Counted from the stretch's first letter, positions 17,461 to 25,842 are shown. The stretch is 64,000 nucleotides of DNA from CAVVPY01 sp963750295 (GCA_963750295.1 CAVVPY010000001.1:1178001-1242000); one strand, 5' to 3'. The notes: generated from the sequence alone by a model not told the origin. A program made the numbers and translations.

Positions 17461-20367
17461 TCAGCCGCGACGCGACCATCGGTCGCTCGGGCCGTCCGGT
17501 TCCTCGTCATCGGGGAAGCGGTCCTCGTAGAAACCCAGCCGGTTGCCCCAGGGATCCTCGAAATCGGCGAAGGCGATCACGCCGTCGATGCGCGTGATCG
17601 GATCGACGTCCACGCCGAGTTCCGCGGCGGCCCAGGCGGCCGCGGCATCGACATCACCGACCTGCAACCGGGCTCGTGTCTGCATCGGTTCGACCGGCAT
17701 CGGCAGGTGCACGATCTGCCACCACACCGGTGCGTCCGGCACCACGCGCCACTCCATGAAGTCCTCGATCGGTGCCGCGTCCGGTGCCCTGCCGAACAGG
17801 CGGGTGTAGAAGATCCGTCCCTGAATGGGGTCGCCGACCTGGATCTGCACGGTCAGGCCGGTGAACCGCGAAGGCTCCGAGGTCGGGGGCACGATCGGAA
17901 TCACATTCGCCGGTAGGTCCACCTCGTCGTCCTCCTTGGTTCGGCGTTCGGTCTGGGCATACATCCGGGTCGGGGCCCGATCCGCGGACCGAGCCTGGCC
18001 CTGCGCTCGCTGCGCCCCCGCCGCACCGCCGCTGTCCGCGGCGACCTGCGTGCCGGCGCGGGCCGCTTCGATACGGGCTGCCTCGGCGTGCGCTGCCTGC
18101 ATGCCCGGATGCTCCGAGCCGGTCGGAAATGCGCGATAGCCGCGGGCTGCGGCGGGGTGCCTGGGAAACTGCGGGATCGCGACCCCCGAGAGCTTCTCGG
18201 GCAGGCGCCGCAGCGGGCGTGGCGCCCACCAGTTGGCGCCGGACAGGACGCGCATCGCCGAGGGCAGGAGCAGCACCCGGACGAGGACGGCGTCGAGCAG
18301 CACCGCGACCACGGCGCCGACGCCGACCTGCTTGACGATCAGCACCGACGAGGCCGAGGACGCGCCGATGGCGACCGCGAGCACCAGCGCCGCCGAACTG
18401 ACGACATGCCCGGTCGAGCCGATGCCGATGGGTATCGCCTCAGCGTCCTGGTGCCCCTCGTCATGCGCCTGCTTGATCCGGGCGAGCACGACCACGCCGT
18501 AACCGGCCGACAGGCCGAACGCGATGATCGCGACCACGATCGGCACGGTGAGGTCGATCCGGCCGGTGCTCGCGAAATCGAGCAAGTTCGTGAGGTGGCC
18601 GGACTGGAACACCCAGACGAGGACGCCGACGCTCATCAGCGCGCTCAGGCCGCTCAGCAGCACCGCCGTCACCGGCACGACCACCGAGCCGGTCAGCAGA
18701 AAGATCATCACCAGCACCACCAGAGCAGCGAGGACGAGCGCCCACGGCAACAGCGATGTGACGCTGTCGCGAAGATCGAGGTAGGCAGCCGCGTCACCCC
18801 CCACGAGGACGGGGAGGCGTGTCGGCAGCGCCCGGAGTGCCCGGATCGAATCCGCTGCGCTGGTGGTGAAGGGCCCGGTACCGATCCGTGCGCTGATCAC
18901 CCACTCGTCGCTGCCGAGGTAGGACGTCGACACCGATCGGACACCGGGCTGCGCGGCAACGCGCTGCGACAGGGCGAGCACTCGGGGCGCATCCGCACTC
19001 GGTGTGGCGTGCACTGCGAGCCGGACGGTGGTGCCCGACTGTTGCGGGAAGTCACGCGCCACGGTGTCCGAAACCGTCCGGGCCGAGCTCGAGACCGGCA
19101 GTGACGTCGCGTCGGGGCTGCCGCCGCGGGTAGTGAACACCGGCAGGGCGATCAGCACGCACACCAGCGCAGCCGCGGGGAGCACCCACCGCGCCTGCGC
19201 CGTCACCCAGTGCGCGAGGCGTGACCACCGCCCGGCCGTCGCCTCGATCGGCGCGCGTTCGACCACTCGCTGTCGACGGCCTAGCGGGAGGGCGTCGATC
19301 CGCGGGCCGAGGACGGCGAGCAGCGCCGGCACGACGACCACGGCGGCGCTCGCCGCCGCGAGCGTCACGATCACGCCACCGACACCCATCGAATACAAGA
19401 GCTTCTGCGGGAACAGCAGAAGTGACGACATCGCGGCGACGATGGTCACGGCACTGAACACCACCGTGCGCCCTGCGCGTATGCCGGCATGCAGCGCTGC
19501 CTCGCGTCCGTATCCGCCCGTCGCCACCTCGTCCCGGTAGCGCGACACGATGAGCAGGCTGTAGCCGCTGCCCAGGCCGAGACCGAGGCCGAACATCAGG
19601 TTCAGGATGTACTGCGACACGCTCGCGAACTCGATCACCCCGCGCAGCGCGGCCATCGTCACCACGACCGCCAGGCTGCCGACCACCAGTGGGACGAGCG
19701 CGGCCACGAGCCCGCGAAAGATCCAGGCCAAGAGCAGGAACAGCAGCGGCAGCACGATCCAGACGGCCCGGGAGAGGTCGGTACCGACTCGCTCGCCGAG
19801 TTCGAGGGCGACGACGGCTCGCCCGCCGACCGCGACGTCGGGCCGCCCGGCGAATGCTGCGCGGACCGCGTTCGCGACGTCGTCGGACGACCGGTTCGCC
19901 GAGACGGACGCGGTGATCAGCGCACGCGTGCCCAGACGCGAGATGAGCGAGCCGGGATCCTCGCTCGGAGTGAGCCCGTCGACAACCCCTGGGACGCGCG
20001 ACAGCGTCGCCGACACCCGCCGCACGGCCGATCGATCGGCGGCACTCGGCCAGGTGTTGGGCAGCCGGACCAGGATCAGCAGGTCGTGTCCATCGGCGGA
20101 CACGCCCGAGGCGTGTGCGATGGTCCGGTCGGCCCGTGCGCTCTGTGCACTCGGATCGCCGACCTGGCTGGACATCGCCGACAGGACGGTGCCGCCGAGG
20201 ATGGCCGAGACAGCCGCGACGAGGACGGCGACAGCGAGAACCGCTCTCGCGCGCGCGAGCACCAGTCGAATCAGCCGACTCAGCACTCGCGTCTCCAGGG
20301 ACCGTTTCGGGGGCACGGACACGGCACCTGCCGCGCCGCCGTCCGTCGTTCGAATTTCCGCAAACAT
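17461..20367 (-). CDS. MMPL/RND-type membrane transporter with an in-frame C-terminal VOC domain
   Basis: About 968 residues. Residues 1 to about 750 are an MMPL transporter: one N-terminal helix, an extracytoplasmic domain, two blocks of five to six helices, and a repeat of that layout. A Gly/Ala/Arg-rich cytoplasmic linker (about 730-815) follows. The last 153 residues form a VOC/glyoxalase-like domain (Phe-Thr-Gly-Leu-Thr-Val-Gln-Ile, Asp-Pro-Trp-Gly-Asn-Arg). No stop separates the two, but a perfect internal Shine-Dalgarno and GTG precede the VOC part, so it may also be made alone. MMPL proteins move lipids or siderophores across the inner membrane. The ATG at 20367 is chosen; a further upstream frame to 20427 is possible. 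Confidence 0.85.
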   Translation of the reverse strand: MFAEIRTTDGGAAGAVSVPPKRSLETRVLSRLIRLVLARARAVLAVAVLVAAVSAILGGTVLSAMSSQVGDPSAQSARADRTIAHASGVSADGHDLLILVRLPNTWPSAADRSAVRRVSATLSRVPGVVDGLTPSEDPGSLISRLGTRALITASVSANRSSDDVANAVRAAFAGRPDVAVGGRAVVALELGERVGTDLSRAVWIVLPLLFLLLAWIFRGLVAALVPLVVGSLAVVVTMAALRGVIEFASVSQYILNLMFGLGLGLGSGYSLLIVSRYRDEVATGGYGREAALHAGIRAGRTVVFSAVTIVAAMSSLLLFPQKLLYSMGVGGVIVTLAAASAAVVVVPALLAVLGPRIDALPLGRRQRVVERAPIEATAGRWSRLAHWVTAQARWVLPAAALVCVLIALPVFTTRGGSPDATSLPVSSSARTVSDTVARDFPQQSGTTVRLAVHATPSADAPRVLALSQRVAAQPGVRSVSTSYLGSDEWVISARIGTGPFTTSAADSIRALRALPTRLPVLVGGDAAAYLDLRDSVTSLLPWALVLAALVVLVMIFLLTGSVVVPVTAVLLSGLSALMSVGVLVWVFQSGHLTNLLDFASTGRIDLTVPIVVAIIAFGLSAGYGVVVLARIKQAHDEGHQDAEAIPIGIGSTGHVVSSAALVLAVAIGASSASSVLIVKQVGVGAVVAVLLDAVLVRVLLLPSAMRVLSGANWWAPRPLRRLPEKLSGVAIPQFPRHPAAARGYRAFPTGSEHPGMQAAHAEAARIEAARAGTQVAADSGGAAGAQRAQGQARSADRAPTRMYAQTERRTKEDDEVDLPANVIPIVPPTSEPSRFTGLTVQIQVGDPIQGRIFYTRLFGRAPDAAPIEDFMEWRVVPDAPVWWQIVHLPMPVEPMQTRARLQVGDVDAAAAWAAAELGVDVDPITRIDGVIAFADFEDPWGNRLGFYEDRFPDDEEPDGPSDRWSRRG
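17920..17937 (-). promoter_or_regulatory. Internal ribosome binding site and GTG start for the VOC domain
   Basis: On the minus strand AAGGAGG (17937-17931) stands 8 bases before an in-frame GTG at 17922-17920. This is as good a Shine-Dalgarno as any in the window and lies exactly at the junction between the MMPL linker and the VOC domain. It could start a separate 153-residue protein (17461-17922). Confidence 0.6.
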
Positions 20368-20430
20368 AAACGCTTTCGACGTTGCACGCAAATGTGGTCG
20401 TACCATTCCTGTGCAGACATTTACCACACA

Positions 20431-20455
20431 CCGATCACACGCGTTACGTGATCGG
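20431..20455 (-). promoter_or_regulatory. Inverted repeat upstream of the MMPL gene
   Basis: CCGATCAC and GTGATCGG are perfect 8-bp arms with a 9-base spacer, 64 bp upstream of the chosen MMPL start. The position suits an operator for a repressor of the transporter; the regulator is not identified. Confidence 0.4.
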
Positions 20456-20658
20456 GTGACCTACAAACACGGTCTTGACATCGACCGCCGCGTTCCCGCA
20501 CGGGCAGCGCACCTATCGCCGCTGAGGTGAAACACACAGTGGCAAAGCCGCATTATTGCTATTTCCGGCCGAATCCCGGTGCTGACGATGAATGCGTACG
20601 TTGCGGCATTATCGGCGATCACAGGACGATATCGATAATGAATGCCGGGCCAACGGCG

Positions 20659-22047
20659 TCAGGCACCGACCGCCATTTCCAGCGCCGCGAGTTCGTCATC
20701 GAGATAGGTCAGCAGACGCTGCAGGTGCGGCACGGTACGCCGGCATCCGGTCAGCCCGAAGGCGATCTCGGTGGCATAGCTCGTCACGGTGATGTTCAAC
20801 GCCTGGCCGTCAACCGGGATGGACAACGGGTACAGCCCGTCCAGCCGGGCGCCGTTCCAATATCGCGGGTTGCGCGGGCCCGGGACGTTGGAGATGACGA
20901 GGTTGAACGGCGGGCGCGCCTTGCCGTCCAGACGCAGCAGTGGCAGCAGCGCCAAGGGCGCGACACCGAGGGCACTCATCGCGAGGATCTGTAGTTGCGA
21001 CATCCCGCGCAACGACTCCTTGCCCTCGCCCATCGAACGATGCACGGTGACCAGTCGCTCGGCCGGGTCGGCCAGGTGCGTGCCCAGGTTGCACATGATC
21101 ACGCCGACCGCGTTACCGCCGCCGTCACCACTCTCGGACTCGCCGTGCAGGGACACCGGGACCATCGCGATCAGAGGTGAGTCCGGCAAGGCGTCCATGC
21201 TGTCGAGGTAGGCACGCAGCGCGCCAGAGCACATTGCGAGCACCACGTCGTTCACGGTGGCGTCGGCCGCCTTGCCGACCTGCCGGATCCGCTCGATCGG
21301 CCACGACTGGGCCGCAAATCGCCGCGCACCGGTGATGGGGACGTTCAACATCGTGCGCGGTGCGGACAGCGACATCGCACCGGCCTGTTCGTTGATCGCC
21401 CGCCGGATCGCCCCGGCCATGGCCGGCACGGCGCCGGCGGCGTGCGCAGCGACGCCGAGGGTGTCGCGCAGCATCTCGACCGGGCCTCGGTCCGGCTTCG
21501 CGCGTACCCGGGGTGCGCGGGGAGCCCAGAACGCCGGCATGTCGCGGTCGTTCGGGTCCTCGGACAGCATGCGGGACAGCAGTCGAAGCGCCGACACCCC
21601 GTCCACGAGGGCGTGATGGGACTTGAAATACACGGCAAAGCGGCCGTCGGCCAGCCCCTCGATGAGGTGCATCTCCCACAGCGGTCGGTGGCGGTCCAGC
21701 AGCGACGAGTGCAGGCGAGAGCACAGTGCCAGCAACTCCAGCACCCGGGCCGGATGTGGCAGGGCGTTGCGACGGACATGATGTTCGAGGTCGAAGCGAC
21801 GGTCGACCTCCCAGCCCCACTGCCCGAACGAACTCAGCGACCGGCGGGCGCGCTTGCGAAACAGCGGCGCGACCTCGCTCACGCCCTCGGCCGCCTCGGC
21901 GATCGTGGCGTCGAACTGGGCCCGGATGTCGAGCGCGTCGGCTCCGTCTGGAGGCGTGAACAGCTGCAGGCCACCGACGTGCATCGGGTGCTCTCGGGAT
22001 TCGGCGAGCAGGAACAGCGAACTGGTCGGCGACATCGGGCGCAGCAT
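20659..22047 (-). CDS. Wax ester synthase/diacylglycerol O-acyltransferase (WS/DGAT)
   Basis: A 462-residue protein of normal length for actinobacterial WS/DGAT. The active-site motif His-His-x3-Asp-Gly (Ser-His-His-Ala-Leu-Val-Asp-Gly) is near 143-150. The N-terminus Met-Ser-Pro-x-Ser-Ser-Leu-Phe-Leu and the conserved Pro-Leu-Trp-Glu-Met-His near 122 agree with the family, as does the C-terminal Asn-Val-Pro-Gly-Pro segment. It would transfer acyl groups from acyl-CoA to diacylglycerol or fatty alcohols to make storage lipid at the membrane. It lies upstream of the MMPL gene on the same strand with a 291-bp gap. ATG 22035 (Met5) is an alternative start. Confidence 0.9.
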   Translation of the reverse strand: MLRPMSPTSSLFLLAESREHPMHVGGLQLFTPPDGADALDIRAQFDATIAEAAEGVSEVAPLFRKRARRSLSSFGQWGWEVDRRFDLEHHVRRNALPHPARVLELLALCSRLHSSLLDRHRPLWEMHLIEGLADGRFAVYFKSHHALVDGVSALRLLSRMLSEDPNDRDMPAFWAPRAPRVRAKPDRGPVEMLRDTLGVAAHAAGAVPAMAGAIRRAINEQAGAMSLSAPRTMLNVPITGARRFAAQSWPIERIRQVGKAADATVNDVVLAMCSGALRAYLDSMDALPDSPLIAMVPVSLHGESESGDGGGNAVGVIMCNLGTHLADPAERLVTVHRSMGEGKESLRGMSQLQILAMSALGVAPLALLPLLRLDGKARPPFNLVISNVPGPRNPRYWNGARLDGLYPLSIPVDGQALNITVTSYATEIAFGLTGCRRTVPHLQRLLTYLDDELAALEMAVGA

Positions 22048-22123
22048 GCTCTGAGTCTGGCATTAGCCACCAAGCGGTCACACTCTGCGCGCGTACAGTC
22101 CGACGTGGCAGAGGGGAGCCACC

Positions 22124-22297
22124 ATGGACATCGACGGGCTGCGGGACAAGGCCGAGGATCTCGCCAAGGACCACGCCGACAAGATCGAGCAGGGCATCGA
22201 CAAGCTCGAGGACGTGGCCAAGGACAAGATCGAGGGCCACGACGACAAGATCGACAAGGCGGCCGACACGCTGCGTGGCCTCGTCGATCGTGACTGA
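22124..22297 (+). CDS. MT0933-type antitoxin-family small protein
   Basis: 57 residues, beginning at ATG 22124 with GAGGGGAG about 6 bases upstream. The sequence is almost entirely a charged amphipathic helix with repeating Asp-Lys-x-Glu/Asp and Ala-x-Asp-Lys-Ile units, as in the Pfam MT0933-like antitoxin family common in actinobacteria. No toxin gene is next to it: WS/DGAT is divergent and the cation efflux gene is convergent, so it is an orphan. Some members of this family have no proven toxin and may have another role. Confidence 0.75.
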   Translation: MDIDGLRDKAEDLAKDHADKIEQGIDKLEDVAKDKIEGHDDKIDKAADTLRGLVDRD

Positions 22298-22309
22298 GCG
22301 ACCGCGCCG

Positions 22310-23254
22310 TCAGGTCCGGTGCTGCGAGGTGTGCACCTCGCCGTGCGCGTCCACGCAGGTCTCCGCGTCGTGGCCGGGCGCGTCGGCGTGGTCGGCCTCG
22401 AGCGTGACGTGCCCGATGCCGTAGTTCGAGCGCAGTAGCTGGCGCAACCGGGCGCTGACCTCGTGGCAGTCGTGCGACGCACGCACGAGCACGTGCGCCG
22501 AGACAGCGACATCACGCGGGCCGAGTTGCCACACGTGCAGGTCGTGCAGTTGCGCGACGCCGGCCACCTCGGCGAGCTCACGGCCGAGGTCGTGCGGGTC
22601 CACGCCGCGGGGCGCCCCCTCGAGGAACACCCGTCCCGCGGCTCGTACCAGCTGCGCACCCGTCCACGCCATCACGGCCGCGACCACGAGCGACGCGACC
22701 GGGTCGGCGCGGGTCCAGCCGGTCGCCAGCACGACCACGCCGGCCACCAGCGTCGCCCCGAAGGCCCACATGTCGGTGATCAGGTGCGCGACGACCCCTC
22801 GGATGTTGAGGCTCGAGCGGTCCGCACGCGATACCAGCGCGGTTGCCAGCGCGTTCATCGCCAGGCCCGCCACGGCGACGATCGTCACGACGGCCCCGTC
22901 GACGTCGGCCGGATGCACGAGCCGGCGCACCGACTCGACGGTGAACCACACGGCGAGCAACAGCAGAGTGATCCCGTTCGCCTGGCCGGACAACGCGTCC
23001 ACCCGCGCGTAGCCATAGGTGTAGGCGCCGCGTGCCGGGCGGCGCGCGATCCGCAGCGCGATCAGCGCCACCGCGATCGCGGCGGCGTCGGTGACCATGT
23101 GACCGGCGTCGGTGAGCAGGGCGAGCGAGTGCGCGAGAACACCGGCGACGACCTCCGCGATCATGAAGACGACGATGACCACCAGGGCGGCCACCAGCCA
23201 GCGACGGTCGGCAGACGACGACCGCGGCGCGTGCTCGTGACCGTGCCCGTTCAC
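22310..23254 (-). CDS. Cation diffusion facilitator (CzcD-type metal efflux)
   Basis: 314 residues with six predicted membrane helices. The N-terminus has a His-rich start (Asn-Gly-His-Gly-His-Glu-His). The metal-site motifs are Leu-Thr-Asp-Ala-Gly-His-Met-x2-Asp in helix II and His-Leu-Ile-Thr-Asp in helix V, giving the HD-HD pattern expected for Zn2+/H+ antiporters. The C-terminal about 85 residues form the cytoplasmic ferredoxin-like metal-sensing domain. It follows trpS with a 4-bp ATGA overlap, so it is probably co-transcribed with it, which is an unusual partner. Confidence 0.9.
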   Translation of the reverse strand: MNGHGHEHAPRSSSADRRWLVAALVVIVVFMIAEVVAGVLAHSLALLTDAGHMVTDAAAIAVALIALRIARRPARGAYTYGYARVDALSGQANGITLLLLAVWFTVESVRRLVHPADVDGAVVTIVAVAGLAMNALATALVSRADRSSLNIRGVVAHLITDMWAFGATLVAGVVVLATGWTRADPVASLVVAAVMAWTGAQLVRAAGRVFLEGAPRGVDPHDLGRELAEVAGVAQLHDLHVWQLGPRDVAVSAHVLVRASHDCHEVSARLRQLLRSNYGIGHVTLEADHADAPGHDAETCVDAHGEVHTSQHRT

Positions 23255-24246
23255 CGGTCCACTGTCACATATCCCCGCTCGTATGCCATGCCCATCGCGG
23301 CCCGTACTTCGTCCAGGGTCCGCTCGGCCTCAGCCGTCGCGATCGCGGTGCCTCGACGCAGCAGTTGATCGACGTCGGCCGCGCCGAACTGACGCCGGCG
23401 CTCGCGCAGCGGTGCGAGCAGGGCGTCGACGGCGTCGGTCACGCACGCCTTCAGCGCCGCGGCACCGCCGGCGCCGATCTCGTCCGCGACCGCCGAGGGC
23501 GACCGGTCAGCGCACAACCCGGCGAGGTCGAGCAGGTTCGCGACCTGCGGGCGAGCGTGCGGGTCGTACTCGATGCGCCGCTGCGAGTCGGTGCGGGCGC
23601 GCCGGATCTTCCGCGCGACGGTGTCGGGGTCGTCCGCGAGACCGATCGCGTTGCCGAGACTCTTGCCCATCTTGCGACCGTCCAGGCCGAGCAGGCGCGG
23701 CGCCGCACCGAGGAGTGCCTCGGGCATCGGGAAGGTCGGCCGGTACCGGTCGTTGAACCGGCGCGCGATCGTCCGGGTCAGCTCGAGGTGCGGCAACTGA
23801 TCGACGCCGACCGGGACGAGATCGGGCTTGCAGAACAGGATGTCGGCCGCTTGGTGCACCGGATAGGTGAGCATCAGCCCGCTCACGGTGTCGCGGCCGG
23901 CCAGCCGGATCTCGTCCTTGACCGTCGGATTGCGCGTCAACTCCCCCACGCCGACCAGCGAGAGGAACGGCAGGAGCAGTTGGTTCAGCGCGGGGACAGT
24001 GGAGTGCGCGAACACGACCGTGCTCTCCGGATCGACACCGCAGGCCAGATAGTCGAGCACCAGGCCGCTGACCGTTGCGGCCAGTTCGCCTGGGTGATCG
24101 CGGTCGGTGATCACCTGGTAGTCGGCCACCACGAGGAACAGCTCATGCCCCTCGCGCTGGAGCCGGACCCGGTTGGCCAGGGTGCCGAAGTAGTGTCCGA
24201 GGTGCAGCGGACCGGTCGGGCGATCGCCGGTGAGAACGCGTGCCAT
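23251..24246 (-). CDS. trpS: Tryptophanyl-tRNA synthetase
   Basis: 331 residues, class I aminoacyl-tRNA synthetase. The HIGH motif appears as Pro-Leu-His-Leu-Gly-His (about 13-18) and the KMSKS loop as Arg-Lys-Met-Gly-Lys-Ser (about 190-196). Conserved Gly-Asp-Arg-Pro-Thr-Gly and Val-Gly-Val-Asp-Gln segments bind tryptophanyl-AMP. ATG 24246 is preceded by GGAAGG. The frame is open further upstream to 24369 but that part overlaps the attenuator, so it is not coding for TrpS. It is the regulated gene of the leader peptide/hairpin system just upstream and overlaps the cation efflux gene by 4 bp. Confidence 0.95.
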   Translation of the reverse strand: MARVLTGDRPTGPLHLGHYFGTLANRVRLQREGHELFLVVADYQVITDRDHPGELAATVSGLVLDYLACGVDPESTVVFAHSTVPALNQLLLPFLSLVGVGELTRNPTVKDEIRLAGRDTVSGLMLTYPVHQAADILFCKPDLVPVGVDQLPHLELTRTIARRFNDRYRPTFPMPEALLGAAPRLLGLDGRKMGKSLGNAIGLADDPDTVARKIRRARTDSQRRIEYDPHARPQVANLLDLAGLCADRSPSAVADEIGAGGAAALKACVTDAVDALLAPLRERRRQFGAADVDQLLRRGTAIATAEAERTLDEVRAAMGMAYERGYVTVDR

Positions 24247-24294
24247 GGTGTTGCCTTCCGTGAAGGAGGGCGTCCGGGTACACGGCAGCGGAAA

Positions 24295-24322
24295 GGGCCC
24301 GTCCGGGTACACGGACGGGCCC
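24295..24322 (-). terminator. Attenuator terminator of trpS
   Basis: A perfect 11-bp stem (GGGCCCGTCCG and complement) with a 6-base loop is followed on the minus strand by TTT. It lies between the leader-peptide stop and the trpS start. Its 5' arm (in the RNA) contains CCGTCC, which can instead pair with GGACGG in the 3' arm of the preceding hairpin, giving a mutually exclusive antiterminator. Confidence 0.85.
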
Positions 24323-24341
24323 TCGAGGGGAACGTGGCGGG

Positions 24342-24386
24342 TCAGCCGTCCGAGTCGGACGGCCACCACAGCGCCACGCAGGTCAT
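24342..24386 (-). CDS. trpS leader peptide with tandem Trp codons
   Basis: A 14-codon frame, MTCVALWWPSDSDG then TGA, with two adjacent TGG codons (24363-24368) located in the 5' part of the first hairpin. Stalling at Trp-Trp when charged tRNA-Trp is low would free the downstream segment to form the antiterminator. The ATG lies 16 bases after the guaB1 stop; no strong Shine-Dalgarno is visible, so translation may be coupled to guaB1. Tandem Trp leader peptides are known before trp operons and trpS in actinobacteria. Confidence 0.85.
   Translation of the reverse strand: MTCVALWWPSDSDG
24345..24363 (-). promoter_or_regulatory. Pause/anti-antiterminator hairpin of the trpS attenuator
   Basis: GCCGTCCGAGTCGGACGGC is a near-perfect palindrome (9-bp arms around one base) overlapping the end of the leader peptide just after its Trp codons. 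It corresponds to the 1:2 hairpin of classical attenuators. Its GGACGG arm can alternatively pair with the terminator's CCGTCC. Confidence 0.8.
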
Positions 24387-24402
24387 GTCGGCAGAATACC
24401 GC

Positions 24403-25836
24403 TCACCAGCCGGTGTAGACGGGCCGTCCTTCGGCGAAGCCGGACGCGGATTGCACGCCGACGACCGCGCGCTCGTGCAGCTGCTCCAGGGTCGTCGCGC
24501 CGGCGTACGCGCACGCCGACCGCAGGCCCGCGGTGATCGAGTCGATCAAGTCCTCGACGCCGGGACGGGCGGGGTCGAGGTACTGGCGCCCGCTCGAGAT
24601 GCCCTCCTCGAACAGCGCCTTGCGTGCCCGTTCGAACGCGCCCTCGCCGCTGGTGCGTTGGGCCACGGCTCGCGCCGACGCCATCCCGAAGCTCTCCTTG
24701 TACGGACGGCCGTCCGGGGTCGTGTGCAGGTCCCCCGGCGACTCGTAGGTACCGGCGAACCACGATCCCACCATCGCTGCCGACGCGCCTGCGGCGAGCG
24801 CCAGCGCGACGTCGCGCGGATGCTTGACGCCGCCGTCGGCCCAGACGTGGCGCCCGAGCGCTCGCGCCGCAGCGGCGCACTCGACGACCGCAGAGAACTG
24901 CGGCCGGCCGACGCCGGTCATCATCCGGGTGGTGCACATCGCGCCTGGCCCCACACCGACCTTGACGATGTCCGCACCGGCTTCGATCAGGTCACGCGTG
25001 CCATCGGCAGAGACGACGTTGCCCGCGACAACGGGGATGGCCGGCCCCAGGGCGCGGACGGCCGCCAGTGCGTCGAACATCCGCTGCTGGTGGCCATGCG
25101 CGGTGTCGACGACGAGGACGTCGATGCCGGCAGCGATCAGTTCGGCGGCCTTCGCGGCGACATCGCCGTTGACACCGATCGCCGCGGCGATGCGCAGATG
25201 ACCGGCGTCGTCCACGGCCGGGCGGTAGATGGTCGAGCGCACGGCACCGGTTCGCGTGAGCACCCCGATCAACCGCCCGCTGGCATCGACGACGGGGGCC
25301 AACTTGCGCCGCGCCCGGTCGAGTTGGTCGAAGGCCTCGTGGGGGCGGACCGGATCGGTCAGGGTCAGCGGGTTCGCCGACATCACCTGGTGCAACTGGG
25401 CGAAACGGTCGGCACCGGCGCAGTCCGCGTCGTTGACGACACCGACCGGCCGGCCGTCGTCCACCACGATCACGGCGCCGTGCGCGCGCTTGTGCAGCAG
25501 CGCCAGCGCGTCGCTGACCGGGCTGGTCGGTGAAAGGGTGACCGCGGTGTCGACCACGACGTGCCGGGCCTTGACCCAGGCGACGACGTCGCTCACGACC
25601 TGAACCGGGATGTCCTGCGGGAGCACCGCCAGTCCCCCGCGACGGGCCACCGTCTCCGCCATCCGGCGCCCGGCGACCGCGGTCATGTTCGCGACGACGA
25701 GCGGGATCGTCGCGCCGCTGCCGTCCACGGTCGTGAGATCGACGTCGAAGCGGGACGAGACGTCCGAGCGCGCCGGCACCATGAAGACGTCGTCGTAGGT
25801 CAGTTCGTGGGGCACGTTCGGGTCGAGGAAGCGCAC
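24403..25836 (-). CDS. guaB1: GuaB1-family IMP dehydrogenase-like GMP reductase
   Basis: 477 residues with the IMPDH/GMPR barrel split by a CBS pair (about 95-200). The catalytic Cys loop is Gly-Pro-Gly-Ala-Met-Cys-Thr-Thr-Arg near 293-301. Conserved Asp-Thr-Ala-His-Gly near 240 and Ala-Gly-Asn-Val follow the family order. Mycobacterial GuaB1 was found to be a GMP reductase with CBS regulation, and this protein shares the C-terminal Gly-Arg-Gln-Tyr-Leu-Asp and Tyr-Thr-Gly-Trp ending, so GMP-to-IMP reductive deamination is the likely reaction. It is upstream of the trpS leader on the same strand. Confidence 0.9.
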   Translation of the reverse strand: MRFLDPNVPHELTYDDVFMVPARSDVSSRFDVDLTTVDGSGATIPLVVANMTAVAGRRMAETVARRGGLAVLPQDIPVQVVSDVVAWVKARHVVVDTAVTLSPTSPVSDALALLHKRAHGAVIVVDDGRPVGVVNDADCAGADRFAQLHQVMSANPLTLTDPVRPHEAFDQLDRARRKLAPVVDASGRLIGVLTRTGAVRSTIYRPAVDDAGHLRIAAAIGVNGDVAAKAAELIAAGIDVLVVDTAHGHQQRMFDALAAVRALGPAIPVVAGNVVSADGTRDLIEAGADIVKVGVGPGAMCTTRMMTGVGRPQFSAVVECAAAARALGRHVWADGGVKHPRDVALALAAGASAAMVGSWFAGTYESPGDLHTTPDGRPYKESFGMASARAVAQRTSGEGAFERARKALFEEGISSGRQYLDPARPGVEDLIDSITAGLRSACAYAGATTLEQLHERAVVGVQSASGFAEGRPVYTGW

Positions 25837-25842
25837 GAGGGC

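Noticed and set aside
15582..17597. A 671-codon plus-strand frame overlapping the EphD-like gene
   Set aside because: Reads the same strand one base off; the translation is Arg/Pro/Gly-rich without domains.
24246..24410. T-box riboswitch for trpS
   Set aside because: No T-box sequence or specifier stem was seen, and a short frame with tandem Trp codons explains the structure better.
23365..25533. A 722-codon plus-strand frame over trpS and guaB1
   Set aside because: Antisense of two well-recognised enzymes.
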